Source: Oscillospiraceae bacterium MB24-C1 (GTDB lineage: Bacteria; Bacillota; Clostridia; Oscillospirales; Ruminococcaceae). Taken from it: a DNA stretch of 64,000 nt. The stretch spans positions 2,484,001 through 2,548,000 of the forward strand of contig CP133187.1 in the NCBI GenBank assembly GCA_030913685.1, written 5' to 3'. This document shows, piece by piece, positions 20,383 to 28,792 of the stretch. The notes beneath the pieces are model-generated. The model saw only the letters and a list, made by a program, of their open reading frames with translations. It was not told the origin of the DNA and did no database searches. The translations under genes were made by a program, and so were the position numbers. The number at the start of each line of letters is the position of its first letter. Within the stretch, counting starts at the first letter, position 1.

Positions 20383-20417
20383 GACCATAGAAAGCCACTC
20401 ATTCATTATGATAGGAT
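20383..20417 (+). promoter_or_regulatory. Shared phage-block promoter, copy 1 (box plus extended -10)
   Basis: GACCATAGAAAGCCAC occupies 20383-20398. After 10 bases comes TGA (20409-20411) and then TAGGAT (20412-20417), an extended -10. The same box, same 10-base gap and a TGN-TANNNT element recur at 23378 and 37118. No TTGACA-like -35 lies at 17 bases from the -10, which points to an activator- or special-sigma-dependent promoter. The predicted transcript would start about 20 bases before the start codon at 20445. Confidence 0.7.
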
Positions 20418-20444
20418 TAAGATTATAAAGGAGTAAAAATTTAC

Positions 20445-20696
20445 ATGAATTATTATAAAATATTTCCTCTAATTCCAGAACACGCCATAATAATGCCTGA
20501 ACCGATGTCTGACCCGGCGTGCGATAGATTATTTGACGCGCTTGATACCCTGCGGCACGAAGCATTTGCGCTGCAAAACAGGCTCTTTGGCGCCCCGCTC
20601 GAAGCGCGTGACCATCTTGAGAGGCTGCTGTCACACAACGAAGCAAAACAGGCCGCGATACGCCGCAATCTTTCGCAGTTTGGTTATGTTTTTTAA
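20445..20696 (+). CDS. Small phage-block protein, unknown
   Basis: The first gene of the early block encodes 83 residues of unknown family. The C-terminal half (residues about 30-80) is helical and charged and includes DALDTLRHEAFALQNRLFG, which could form a coiled coil. AAAGGAG lies 11 bases upstream of the ATG, and the shared box promoter lies just before that. It is followed after 14 bases by the initiator-like gene, so it is probably its co-transcribed partner. The position resembles small DNA-binding or accessory proteins of phage replication modules. Confidence 0.55.
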   Translation: MNYYKIFPLIPEHAIIMPEPMSDPACDRLFDALDTLRHEAFALQNRLFGAPLEARDHLERLLSHNEAKQAAIRRNLSQFGYVF

Positions 20697-20710
20697 GAAA
20701 GGAGCCCGCC

Positions 20711-21532
20711 ATGCCAAACCGGATTTTAAAAGAAAGCATCTGCTATTCTGATGACCTCGACTGCCTGACCGCCTTTGAAGAAACGGTGTTCTACCGCCTG
20801 ATGGTGCGGGTCGACGACTATGGCAGGTTGGACGCCCGGCCCGCATTTTTGCGCTCGCAGCTATTTACCACCCGCGCCGACATCACCGAAGAGCAGATAT
20901 GCAGCGCCATTGACCATTTGGTTGAAGTTGAACTGGTTGCGTACTATACCGTGGCGGACAAGCCCTATCTTTATATCCGCAACTGGCAAAAGCACCAGCG
21001 CTTGCGCTGTACAAGAGAAAAATATCCGCCACCGTTCGAGGAAAACGCGCTGTCGGATGAGGCTTTGCAACCGTCTGCGGCAAGTTGCGGCAATCTGCCG
21101 CAGACGACGGCAGAAGATGGCAGCCTGCGGCAGTCTGCCAAAAGTTGCGGCGAGTTGCTGCTATCGGCGGCTCGCGTAGGCGCGGAATCCGAATCCCAAT
21201 CCCAATCCGAATCTGAAGTCGAATCCGAAGTGGAGGTGGAATCCCAACAAAAGGCGCGGTGCGGTGCGCACCGCTTTATCCCCCCAACGGTTGAACAGGT
21301 TGACAGCTATTGCCAAAAACGCAAATACAGGGTCTCTGCCCAGCGATTTGTCGATTTTTACGCCTCAAAGGGCTGGCTTGTTGGCACCTCGCCCATGACC
21401 GACTGGCGGGCCGCCGTACGCCGGTGGGAGGAGCGCAACGGCACAGACTGCGGTGGATCGGCCCGAGCAAGCCCTCAAATAGCTTGCCGCTTGTCCACCG
21501 CAAAAAAATATGAAAGCGAGGACTGCATATGA
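20711..21532 (+). CDS. Phage replication initiator-like protein (DnaD-type, winged helix)
   Basis: A 273-residue protein with the plan of clostridial phage replisome organisers. The N-terminal 100 residues form a winged-helix-like domain (FYRLMVRVDDYGRLDARPAF then LYIRNWQKHQ). A low-complexity Ser/Glu linker (ESESQSQSESEVES) follows, and then a C-terminal domain (QRFVDFYASKGW, DWRAAVRRWEE) typical of the end of such proteins. It would bind the phage origin and recruit the loader encoded next. AAAGGAG precedes the ATG. Its stop overlaps the next start as ATGA, which indicates translational coupling. Confidence 0.75.
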   Translation: MPNRILKESICYSDDLDCLTAFEETVFYRLMVRVDDYGRLDARPAFLRSQLFTTRADITEEQICSAIDHLVEVELVAYYTVADKPYLYIRNWQKHQRLRCTREKYPPPFEENALSDEALQPSAASCGNLPQTTAEDGSLRQSAKSCGELLLSAARVGAESESQSQSESEVESEVEVESQQKARCGAHRFIPPTVEQVDSYCQKRKYRVSAQRFVDFYASKGWLVGTSPMTDWRAAVRRWEERNGTDCGGSARASPQIACRLSTAKKYESEDCI

Positions 21533-22362
21533 ACGACTGTTTAAACGGCGTGATTGCCCGTGCAGAACAGGCTGTTCCCAGCAAGGAGACCTACCTCAAG
21601 GACGGGCTGCGCTATTGCCAAAGCTGTCACACACCCCGCCAGCACACCGTCACGCTGTTTGGGGAGCAACGCACTGTACCGGTGATGTGCCGCTGCCTAA
21701 AGGAGAAGGAAGCGATTAGAAAGCGCGAGGCCGAGCGCCAGGAGCAAAACGCCGAGAGAAGCCGACTGCGAAGCCTTTGCTTTAGCGAACCGGCGCTGTC
21801 TGGCTGCCGCTTTGAACAAGCGCAGCCAAGCGCGCTGATTGATCGGGCGCGGCGTTATGCAAAGCGGTTTGACCAGCTTTATCGCGAAAATATTGGGGCA
21901 ATGTTCACCGGCGAGGTGGGCAGCGGCAAAACTTTTGCGGCGGCCTGCGTAGCCAATGCGCTTATCGACCGATGTATTCCGGTGCGGATGATTTCGCTGC
22001 CACTGCTGCTGGTTCAATTGCAGAGCCGGTGGGAAAAAGCGGCGCTGCTAAACGAGTTTGCGACGTGTAGCCTGTTGATTCTGGACGACTTGGGCAGTGA
22101 ACGCAGTTCGGACTATGCGCTTGAGCAGCTTTTTTTGGTTATTGACACGCGTTACCGCACAGGTAAGCCACTGATTATCACCACCAACCTCACAGCTGAG
22201 GAATTGAAAAATCCGGCGGATTTGCGCTATGAACGTATTTATGACCGTATTTTGGAGCTGTGTGTGACGGTGGTTGCGCCCGGGCACAGCCGCCGCGAAG
22301 AGGTACGGCAACATAAACGCCAGCGTGCGCTTGCACTGTTGGGAGAGGAGGAAAAATCTTGA
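21529..22362 (+). CDS. DnaC/IstB-like helicase loader ATPase
   Basis: A 277-residue AAA+ protein that would load the replicative helicase onto the origin bound by its upstream neighbour. Cysteines at about residues 30, 33, 54 and 56 form a likely zinc site in the N-terminal domain. Walker A GEVGSGKT lies at 128-135 and Walker B LLILDDLG has the Asp pair at 186-187. Sensor I is seen in LIITTNLTAEEL and an Arg finger region in ERIYDRILE. It overlaps the previous gene by 4 bases and the next by 4, so the three are one operon. Confidence 0.85.
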   Translation: MNDCLNGVIARAEQAVPSKETYLKDGLRYCQSCHTPRQHTVTLFGEQRTVPVMCRCLKEKEAIRKREAERQEQNAERSRLRSLCFSEPALSGCRFEQAQPSALIDRARRYAKRFDQLYRENIGAMFTGEVGSGKTFAAACVANALIDRCIPVRMISLPLLLVQLQSRWEKAALLNEFATCSLLILDDLGSERSSDYALEQLFLVIDTRYRTGKPLIITTNLTAEELKNPADLRYERIYDRILELCVTVVAPGHSRREEVRQHKRQRALALLGEEEKS

Positions 22363-22889
22363 CCAACATTCAAACAAGAAAAACAAAGCCTGAAGATCTG
22401 CCGCTGATACCCATCCCCCCGCGCGGCACATCAATGCGGGGGAGTACACTGTCGGCAAAGGAGGTTGTCGCTTTTAAAAAGCGCTTTTTAAGCCAGTTTT
22501 CTGACAACGAGCGCGCAATCAGGCGCCTGGAGGAAGAAATATGCCGCTGGGAGTCGCGCGCCGAGAAGATGACAAGCAGCTTTTCGCACGCACCGTCTCA
22601 CAGGGGGGAGGATCGGATTCAGTCGGCGGTGGATGAGATTGTCGAGCTGCGCAACCTGCTTTATGACCGCTTGGTGGATGCGACAGAGCTGCGCCGACGC
22701 ATCGCACAGGTTATTTCAAATGTTCCGGAGCAGCGGCTTCAGCTATTGTTGGAATATAGGTACATAGACGGGCTGACCTGGGAGGAGGTGGCCACCGCGT
22801 TAACCTGCGATTACCGTTGGACGCTGCGCTTGCACGACCGCGCCCTGGCACTGTTGCCAGAGCTGGACGGCGAACTGGGGTTATTTTAA
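22359..22889 (+). CDS. ArpU/DUF1492-type sigma-like late regulator
   Basis: A 176-residue protein with a coiled-coil middle (residues about 45-110) and a C-terminal sigma-70 region-4-like helix-turn-helix (LLLEYRYIDGLTWEEVATAL, then YRWTLRLHDRAL). Such proteins (ArpU, RinA, DUF1492) switch on late structural genes in Gram-positive phages. It ends the early operon with a 4-base overlap and lies upstream of the terminase block. This makes it the best candidate to recognise the repeated box found before the early, terminase and scaffold blocks. That link is inference from position and family. Confidence 0.8.
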   Translation: MTNIQTRKTKPEDLPLIPIPPRGTSMRGSTLSAKEVVAFKKRFLSQFSDNERAIRRLEEEICRWESRAEKMTSSFSHAPSHRGEDRIQSAVDEIVELRNLLYDRLVDATELRRRIAQVISNVPEQRLQLLLEYRYIDGLTWEEVATALTCDYRWTLRLHDRALALLPELDGELGLF

Positions 22890-23607
22890 TATTTATAATG
22901 AGGAAGAAAAAGAATTAAAACGAAATTGACTCTGTGTGAAGTCTAAAAAAGCCTGTTGGCTCAGCCGAATGGGTTGAAAGCAAACACGCGTAAGGGAAGA
23001 GCGTGGCGTTTATGTTTTTGGGGGGATAGCGCGGAGACAAGGGTATATGGTACGCACGTAGAGATTTCAAATGGTGCATGTAGATTAAATGAAGATGAGA
23101 ATAAGATATTTTACGTAGATAGATGGTGGGGCGCTGATCTGACCCACGACATTTTGAGCCAAGGGCAAGCACGCATGCCCAAATTTAGACCAGGGGAGAG
23201 AGCAGCGTCTTGCAAAGAATATTTTGGACCGGGTGATCTTGCGCTGGACGGTAACAGCGGTTAAAAAACAGTCGGCACAAGAATAAGGCTGAGAAGAGTA
23301 CCGTTTTTCAATTGGTTATAACGGCTTGGCGCTGGGTTGTCTCTCAGCTGTGTTGGGCTGGGGGTAAGCCCCATTTTGGCCATAGAAAGCCACGCACGGG
23401 ATGTGATATTCTGTAAATGCAGAGATTTGGGGCAGCGGTTGCTGTCCCTTTTCTTTGCCCGGATACTGATATTTGATGAATTTGATGAAGAAAAACGGCC
23501 TGTTTTCCGCCCTGCGTTGCATTTTTAGTGGGGTAAAATAGGTGGTTTTTTGATTTTATTGCTTTGATCAATATTAGTATAGAAGAATACTGAAGGGAGA
23601 TGGCAGG
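22890..23607. other. Long gap between early and packaging genes
   Basis: A 718-base gap. A frame at 22956-23264 begins with TTG without a ribosome binding site and matches no family I know; it may be a decayed gene. Copy 2 of the shared promoter lies at 23378-23412, leaving an untranslated leader of about 190 bases before the terminase gene. Nothing else was recognised. Confidence 0.4.
23378..23412 (+). promoter_or_regulatory. Shared phage-block promoter, copy 2
   Basis: GGCCATAGAAAGCCAC (23378-23393) differs from copies 1 and 3 by one base. After 10 bases come TGA (23404-23406) and TATTCT (23407-23412). Spacing is identical to the other copies. It would drive the terminase genes. Confidence 0.7.
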
Positions 23608-23973
23608 ATGCCAAAAAAACGACTGGATAGCGACGCGACCCCCGTAAGACGCCCCGGCGCTAAAAAAGAGACGGCAACCGCCGCCGAAGTGCTGCGCGAG
23701 CTGACCGACATCGGGCTGGGGCGGCGGGCATTCACCGCGACCGACCGACAGGGCAACACGGTGGAAAACACCGCCAGCGTACCCGAGCGAATCCGCGCGC
23801 TGGAGCTGCTGGCCAAGTACCACAAGCTGACCGGCACGGCGGTGGAATTGCCAACGGAACCAGTGAAGATCGTCGACGATATCGCCGAGCGGCCAGCGTC
23901 AAGTTCGGGTGGTGAAACGGGTGCGGGCGGCGACGCAGCGGGCAGCGGTGGCGGGGGAAAAACCAATGGATGA
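23608..23973 (+). CDS. Terminase small subunit-like protein without its DNA-binding part
   Basis: A 121-residue protein whose core (AAEVLRELTDIGLGRRAF, ERIRALELLAKYHKLTG, then VKIVDDIAE) matches the C-terminal oligomerisation part of Terminase_2 small subunits. These normally carry an N-terminal helix-turn-helix of about 60 residues for pac/cos recognition. Here only about 28 basic residues precede the core. The C-terminus is Gly/Ser-rich. GAAGGGAGATGGCAGG precedes the start. It overlaps the large subunit by 8 bases. It may be truncated or may rely on another DNA-binding protein. Confidence 0.65.
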   Translation: MPKKRLDSDATPVRRPGAKKETATAAEVLRELTDIGLGRRAFTATDRQGNTVENTASVPERIRALELLAKYHKLTGTAVELPTEPVKIVDDIAERPASSSGGETGAGGDAAGSGGGGKTNG

Positions 23974-25222
23974 GATTAGGCTGACGCAGCTTATCGCCCC
24001 GGCGTTTGACGCGGTGCATGAGGACGTGAAAGCTGCGTGCCACACCCACTATTGGCTAAAGGGTGGCCGCGGTTCGACAAAATCCTCCTTCATCAGCTTG
24101 GAACTGCTGCTTTGCCTGATGCGCGACGCACGTGAGGGCATTTTCACACACGCTATTGTTTTGCGCCGATATTCGGTGACGCTAAGAGAATCGGTGTTCG
24201 CACAGCTACTGTGGGCGGTGGGGGCGCTGGGGGTGCAGACGCTGTGGGAGCCTTCGCTTTCGCCCTTAAAGCTGACCTATCTGCCGAGCGGGCAAAGCAT
24301 TTTGTTCCGCGGGCTGGACGATGCGGCCAAGCTTAAATCGGTTAAGGCAGAGCGCGGGTATATTAAATACGCCTGGTTTGAGGAGGTCAACGAGCTGGAG
24401 GGGATGGAAAAAATCCGCAGTGTGCTTCAATCGGTCAACCGAGGCGGTGAGCGGTTTATCAATTTCTATTCCTTTAACCCGCCCAAATCTCAGGGCGACT
24501 GGGTCAACCGCGAGGTGGTTGAAGCTGGGCTGCGTAGTGACACGCTGGTGCATCATTCCGATTACCGCAGTGTACCGCGCGAGTGGCTGGGCGAGCAGTT
24601 TTTGGCGGAGGCTTCGCATCTGGCACAGGTTCGACCCGAGGCGTACCGGCACGAATATTTAGGCGAGGCGGTGGGTACCGGCGGCGAGGTCTTTAAAAAC
24701 GTGACACTGCGCGAGTTGACCCCACAGGAGGTGGCGCGGTTTGATAACCTGCGCCGTGGCATTGACTGGGGCTATGCCGCCGACCCATTTGCCTATAACG
24801 TCTGTCACTTCGACGCGGCGCGCCGACGGTTGTTCCTGTTCTTCGAGGTGCATGCGCTACGCATTTCTAATCGGGCGGCGGCTCAACGCATCAAAAAAGA
24901 AGCCGGGGCGGCGCGAATTATCTGCGACTCGGCCGAGCCTAAGAGCATTGATGAGATGAAAGGCTATGGCCTGCGGGTGGCGGGAGCGAAAAAGGGGCCC
25001 GATTCGGTGAGCTATGGCATCAAGTGGCTCTCCGACCTTGAGGAAATTGTTATTGATCCGGTGCGCTGCCCCGAATCCGCACGGGAGTTTTGCGGCTATG
25101 CCATTGGCAGGGACCGCGAGGGACGGCTTTTGTCACAATATCCCGATCGGGACAACCACCATATTGACGCCGTCCGCTATGCCTGTGAGGGGGATATGAC
25201 CCGGCGGGGGGTGAAGTTTTGA
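23966..25222 (+). CDS. Terminase large subunit (PBSX/Terminase_3 type)
   Basis: The DNA-packaging motor and nuclease, 418 residues. The ATPase domain has Walker A GGRGSTKS at residues 33-40 and Walker B WFEE at 137-140 with the coupling motif after it (NFYSFNPP). The RNase H-like nuclease has its acidic residues at Asp267 (GIDWGYAADP), Asp321 (IICDSAEP) and the C-terminal DRDNHHIDAVRYA. All catalytic positions look intact, so packaging could still work. The ATG at 23966 overlaps the small subunit end; the frame from 23909 is inside that gene. Confidence 0.92.
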   Translation: MDEIRLTQLIAPAFDAVHEDVKAACHTHYWLKGGRGSTKSSFISLELLLCLMRDAREGIFTHAIVLRRYSVTLRESVFAQLLWAVGALGVQTLWEPSLSPLKLTYLPSGQSILFRGLDDAAKLKSVKAERGYIKYAWFEEVNELEGMEKIRSVLQSVNRGGERFINFYSFNPPKSQGDWVNREVVEAGLRSDTLVHHSDYRSVPREWLGEQFLAEASHLAQVRPEAYRHEYLGEAVGTGGEVFKNVTLRELTPQEVARFDNLRRGIDWGYAADPFAYNVCHFDAARRRLFLFFEVHALRISNRAAAQRIKKEAGAARIICDSAEPKSIDEMKGYGLRVAGAKKGPDSVSYGIKWLSDLEEIVIDPVRCPESAREFCGYAIGRDREGRLLSQYPDRDNHHIDAVRYACEGDMTRRGVKF

Positions 25223-25567
25223 GGGCGTTTGAGCTGTGGAGTAAGGGGTTCTTCTGGCTGCCGCGGGGGTGCCGGCAGGCTGTCGAAGGCTATATTGCTC
25301 CGCAGGCGGGAAAAAGACCGCTCAAGGGGGAAACCTTTTGACGTTTCCCCCTTGATAAACCCCTATTTCCACCGACCAAGGGGGGCTGTTGGCGGCAAAT
25401 TAGGGGTGTCCAGCTAGCTTGCAATATATGTGCGCTCGCGGCTGCTTGACTCCACTTATCACAGCGGGCGGTATGTATGCCCGCTACGGCTTGATCAAGA
25501 CCCCACAAGCTTTTAAAAAGCTTGACCAAAACATTAAAACATCACACAAATAAAAGGAGGATGACAT
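25223..25567. repeat. Two dispersed repeats inserted between terminase and portal
   Basis: Positions 25281-25380 match 10070-10199, and 25421-25530 match 13200-13305. They lie back to back between genes that are normally contiguous in phages. The second ends in the AAGCTTTT/AAAAAGCTT hairpin. No coding frame is supported apart from the ribosome binding site AAAAGGAGG of the portal gene. Confidence 0.65.
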
Positions 25568-26905
25568 ATGCCAAAGCTCTTGGAAAAGCTGTTGCGTGAG
25601 TCCGAGGACGCACACGCCAAAAAAGCGGCGCTCGCCCGCGAGGCACGCAGCTATTACGAAAATAATAACGCTGTCTGTCGCAGCGGAGCCGCCGCCATTG
25701 CGGAGGTGAACGGCTATCTGCGAAAGCTCGGCAAAAATCCGCTGCATTCGGCGGACAATCGAATCCCAACCAACTGGCACCGCATCATCACCGACCAGAA
25801 GATTGGCTATCTGCTGACCTACCCGCCGCAGCTCGATGCCCCCGGCAATGAACTGGCCGCAAAGGAACTCGTTAAAGCGCTTGGCGGCGACTACCCAAAG
25901 GTGGCAAAGCTTTTGGGTGTAGATGCCACCAACTGCGGCGCGGGCTGGTTGGCCTACTGGTACGACGCAAACGATGCATTTTGCTACTGGCCGGTGCCAC
26001 CCGAGCAGATCCGCCCGGTGTACGACTCCGATTCCATCAAGCCGAGGCTTAAATATCTGATCCGAAGCGTCAATTCGCCAAACAGTAAAACCATGCGCCA
26101 CGAGCTTTGGACCGACCACGACGTGACCTATTACACCGTGGGGGAAAACGGCGTAATTGCCCGTGATGCCACGATGGGCGAAAATGGTGTAATGGCGCAC
26201 CGCTATGGTGCAATTCCGTTCATCGAATTTCGTAACAACGGCGACGGCGTCGGCGATCTGCCGATGTATCGTGCGCTCGTCGATGCCATCGACAAGCTGG
26301 TTTCGGGCTTTGCCAACGACATCGACGACATGCAGGAGATTATTTGGGTGATCAAAAACTACGCGGGCGAGACGGCTGAAACCGACTACGACCAAAACGG
26401 GAACCCCGTCCCGCGTGAAATTGACCTGCTGCAAAAGCTGAAAGCCAAAAAGCTCATCAGTGTTGACGGCGACGGAGGCGTCGACACGCTGCGCGGCGAG
26501 ATTCCGTTTGAAGCCCGGTGTGCGTTTTTGGATATTCTGATCCGGCAATTGTACATCTCCGCCATGGCGGTCAACCCGTTCCCAGACGCAATTGGTCAGG
26601 CCAGCGGCGTTTACATCGACTTTTTATATTCGCTGTTGGAACTAAAGGCTGGATTGATGGAGACCGAGTTTAGAAGCGGTTTCGACGCGCTGGCTAAGGC
26701 GGCGCTGCACTGTGGCCGTCTGCCCGACGCGCAGATTGAGCAGGTTTGGACCCGCAACAAGCCTCGCAATGAATCCGAGGTGGTACAGATGATTTCCGGC
26801 ACCGATTCGACGGTTCTCTCGAATGAGACCAAGACCAAGGCACATCCACTGGCCGAAAACTGGCAACAGGAGCGCGCACGCATTGCCCGCGAGCAGGGGG
26901 CGTAA
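25568..26905 (+). CDS. Phage portal protein (SPP1 gp6-like)
   Basis: This 445-residue protein would form the dodecameric DNA gate at the capsid vertex. Typical features are the N-terminal YYENNNAV and RIPTNWHRIITDQKIGYLL, the central PPEQIRPVYD and GAIPFIEFRNNG segments, the stem/crown part (LVSGFANDIDDMQEIIWVIKNY) and a helical C-terminus (FLYSLLELKAGLMETEFRSG). Length is near normal for the SPP1 group. In related phages a minor capsid (SPP1 gp7-like) gene and then scaffold and capsid follow; here the phage genes stop and host-like genes begin. AAAAGGAGG precedes the start. Confidence 0.88.
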   Translation: MPKLLEKLLRESEDAHAKKAALAREARSYYENNNAVCRSGAAAIAEVNGYLRKLGKNPLHSADNRIPTNWHRIITDQKIGYLLTYPPQLDAPGNELAAKELVKALGGDYPKVAKLLGVDATNCGAGWLAYWYDANDAFCYWPVPPEQIRPVYDSDSIKPRLKYLIRSVNSPNSKTMRHELWTDHDVTYYTVGENGVIARDATMGENGVMAHRYGAIPFIEFRNNGDGVGDLPMYRALVDAIDKLVSGFANDIDDMQEIIWVIKNYAGETAETDYDQNGNPVPREIDLLQKLKAKKLISVDGDGGVDTLRGEIPFEARCAFLDILIRQLYISAMAVNPFPDAIGQASGVYIDFLYSLLELKAGLMETEFRSGFDALAKAALHCGRLPDAQIEQVWTRNKPRNESEVVQMISGTDSTVLSNETKTKAHPLAENWQQERARIAREQGA

Positions 26906-26933
26906 GCGTTGTAAGCCAAGGCGAATTTTATGA

Positions 26934-26962
26934 TTGAGATGTCATGGAAAAATTGCTATACT
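26934..26962 (+). promoter_or_regulatory. Sigma-A promoter just after the portal gene
   Basis: TTGAGA and TATACT are separated by 17 bases, about 45 bases before the start at 27007. It marks an independent transcription unit directly at the phage/host junction. Confidence 0.7.
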
Positions 26963-27006
26963 GTACTAACCAAAAGCATTGGCGAGGGTTATAGCTGGGA
27001 GGATTT

Positions 27007-27369
27007 ATGATTAAAATAATCAAGAAAATAAGCTATGGTTTAATTGCGTTACTTATAATCGCAGTGGTTTTTATATTGTTAGCGATAAAGCTCAATTGGG
27101 ACATTGGGAGTGGCTTTATTCCGGTATTTGGGATTATTTTAATATTGACGCTGCTTAGTATGACCATCGTTTCGGTTGCCCAAATGCTTAAAGCCTTCCG
27201 CAAAGACCGCAAGAAGTTATTAAAAACGTTTTTTATAAGGTGGGGGTTCTTTTTTCTAATGCTCTGTGCGACAGCATTTTTAAAAAAGGACGCCATCGAA
27301 CCAATGCTTTTAGCAACGTCATTGGCCCTCGCTGTTTTTAGCTTTTGTTATTCTGACGCTGAAGCATAG
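27007..27369 (+). CDS. Small four-helix membrane protein, unknown
   Basis: A 120-residue, very hydrophobic protein with about four membrane segments (roughly 8-28, 35-60, 77-93, 98-115) and a basic loop (FRKDRKKLLK) after the second. No family recognised. GGGAGGATTT precedes the ATG, its own promoter lies at 26934 and a bidirectional terminator follows. Higher A+T than the portal gene beside it suggests that it is not part of the phage block. Confidence 0.6.
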   Translation: MIKIIKKISYGLIALLIIAVVFILLAIKLNWDIGSGFIPVFGIILILTLLSMTIVSVAQMLKAFRKDRKKLLKTFFIRWGFFFLMLCATAFLKKDAIEPMLLATSLALAVFSFCYSDAEA

Positions 27370-27402
27370 CGTCGTTTTATGAATTTAAAAAAGTGTCAAG
27401 CT

Positions 27403-27438
27403 AAAACCCCGCTACGTAAAAACGTGGCGGGGTTTTTG
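27403..27438. terminator. Bidirectional terminator between convergent genes
   Basis: AAAACCCCGC with an ACGT extension pairs with ACGT.GCGGGGTTTTT. It has A-runs and T-runs on both sides, serving the membrane protein gene and the ferredoxin-like gene. Confidence 0.85.
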
Positions 27439-27459
27439 TCAGTTATTTTTGCACAGGAA

Positions 27460-27957
27460 TTATTCGTTTAAGGGTAATAGCTCCAACAGGCGTTTGACTA
27501 CCCCGGTTGGGAAATCGGATGTGGGGGGATGCTCCAAAAGCGATTTAAGCAAATCGCGGGTGTTTTTGCTCTGCGGCAGCATATAGCCTGATTCGCGCAG
27601 AATATCTTCAGCCATTAGGCGGTTTGATTTTGCCACCACTTCGGCCAGTTGACGCACGACGGAGCTTTCGGATTTTGCGGCGAGCTGCAGGGCGATTTTC
27701 TCCTGCTTTGTCTTGCTCTGAGATAAAGCGCGCAGTGCAGCGGTGACATTTTCTGACTTTGGCTGCTGGGGCGGAAATGCCAGCGGCACCATCGAGATGG
27801 CGCCGGAAGGGCAAGCCTCGGCACAGGCACCGCAGCCGATGCAGCTGCTTCGGTCGATGACGCTGTTCTCAGTGTCGGAGGCGCCGGTCGGACAGACGTA
27901 AAGACACAGGCAGTCCTTGGTGCACAGGCGAATATTTCTGACGGCAATTTTTTTCAT
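27460..27957 (-). CDS. 4Fe-4S ferredoxin-domain protein
   Basis: A 165-residue redox protein. The N-terminal 60 residues hold an 8-Cys pair of clusters. The first is unusual (CTKDCLCLYVCPTG) and the second standard (CIGCGACAEACPSG). The remaining 105 residues are helical without cysteines. It is the last gene of a minus-strand group with two rubredoxin-type proteins, 6 bases after the double-rubredoxin gene, so electron transfer between them is likely. The partner oxidoreductase is not in the window. GAAAGGAGG precedes the start. Confidence 0.85.
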   Translation of the reverse strand: MKKIAVRNIRLCTKDCLCLYVCPTGASDTENSVIDRSSCIGCGACAEACPSGAISMVPLAFPPQQPKSENVTAALRALSQSKTKQEKIALQLAAKSESSVVRQLAEVVAKSNRLMAEDILRESGYMLPQSKNTRDLLKSLLEHPPTSDFPTGVVKRLLELLPLNE

Positions 27958-27963
27958 GACGCG

Positions 27964-28638
27964 TTACCTCCTTTCAACCTTGGCGATCTTCCAGCTTGGT
28001 ACTTTGCAGACCGGACAAAGCTCGGGCGGGGTTTCGCCAACGTAGACGAAGCCGCAAATTTCGCAGATATAGACGTTGGTGGTTGTTAAGAAGCCGTCGC
28101 CCTCTTTTTCATAGCGGGCGAGCAGGGCGTTGAGAATGCGTGAGACCTTTTCGCTCCAGACCAGCGCACGCAGTGCGCCACGGTCGGGCTTTTGATCTGC
28201 CGCTGCATTGGCAGCGGGGAAACCGGACTCAAGATCCTTTTGCACTAGCGCAAGCAGTGCGGCGGAATCGCTTTCAGGCTCGGCGGGGGTTCTGGCTTTG
28301 AAATAATCAGCTAACTGGGTAAAAAGCGCCGATTCTTCAGCCAGATATTGTTTTTCACAGCCGCGCGCAAGGTTGGAACACAGCGCTGACAGCTCGCCGA
28401 CGGTGAGTTCGCGCAGCGCCTCGGTCTCGATTGGTACAGTGGGCGCATTGGCGGGCGCGGGTGCTTCGGGCGCCTCAACCTGTTGCGGTTCGAACACCGA
28501 TTTGGGTGCGCCGCAGATGGGGCATTGCCAGTCCTCGGGGACATCCTCCCACTTGGTGCCGGGGGCGATGCCAGTGTCTGGCGCGCCGGTGGCCTCGTCA
28601 TAAGTATAACCGCAGACGGTGCAGACATATTTGCTCAT
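27964..28638 (-). CDS. Protein with rubredoxin domains at both ends
   Basis: A 224-residue protein. Residues 1-52 form a full rubredoxin ([12 protein letters not shown] and [10 protein letters not shown] give the four Fe ligands). The C-terminal 35 residues form a shorter rubredoxin-like site of rubrerythrin type ([22 protein letters not shown]). Between them lies a linker rich in Ala/Pro and a helical region ([20 protein letters not shown]) that could be a remnant of a four-helix bundle. It may pass electrons in oxygen or peroxide defence. AGGTAAAAGG lies upstream; it overlaps no other gene and sits 6 bases before the ferredoxin gene. Confidence 0.85.
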   Translation of the reverse strand: MSKYVCTVCGYTYDEATGAPDTGIAPGTKWEDVPEDWQCPICGAPKSVFEPQQVEAPEAPAPANAPTVPIETEALRELTVGELSALCSNLARGCEKQYLAEESALFTQLADYFKARTPAEPESDSAALLALVQKDLESGFPAANAAADQKPDRGALRALVWSEKVSRILNALLARYEKEGDGFLTTTNVYICEICGFVYVGETPPELCPVCKVPSWKIAKVERR

Positions 28639-28723
28639 CCTTTTACCTCCCTATAATGTTAAAAGCAAGGCCCCCAAAGGAGCCAAGCGTTTCTGTCGGA
28701 TAAGATTAAGCGGACGAAAATAA

Positions 28724-28765
28724 GTAAGCCGTGGGCAGCCCAAATCACATTTGTGCTACCCACGG
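28724..28765 (-). terminator. Terminator of the rubredoxin gene
   Basis: On the minus strand CCGTGGGTAGC pairs with GCTGCCCACGG, then CTTACTTATTTT. It separates the rubredoxin gene from the double-rubredoxin gene. Confidence 0.7.
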
Positions 28766-28792
28766 TGAATTTTTGCGGTGGCCTTGGAGAAA

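Noticed and set aside
22956-23264. 102-codon frame in the gap between early and packaging genes
   Set aside because: TTG start without a ribosome binding site and no recognisable family. It may be debris, but I cannot support a gene.
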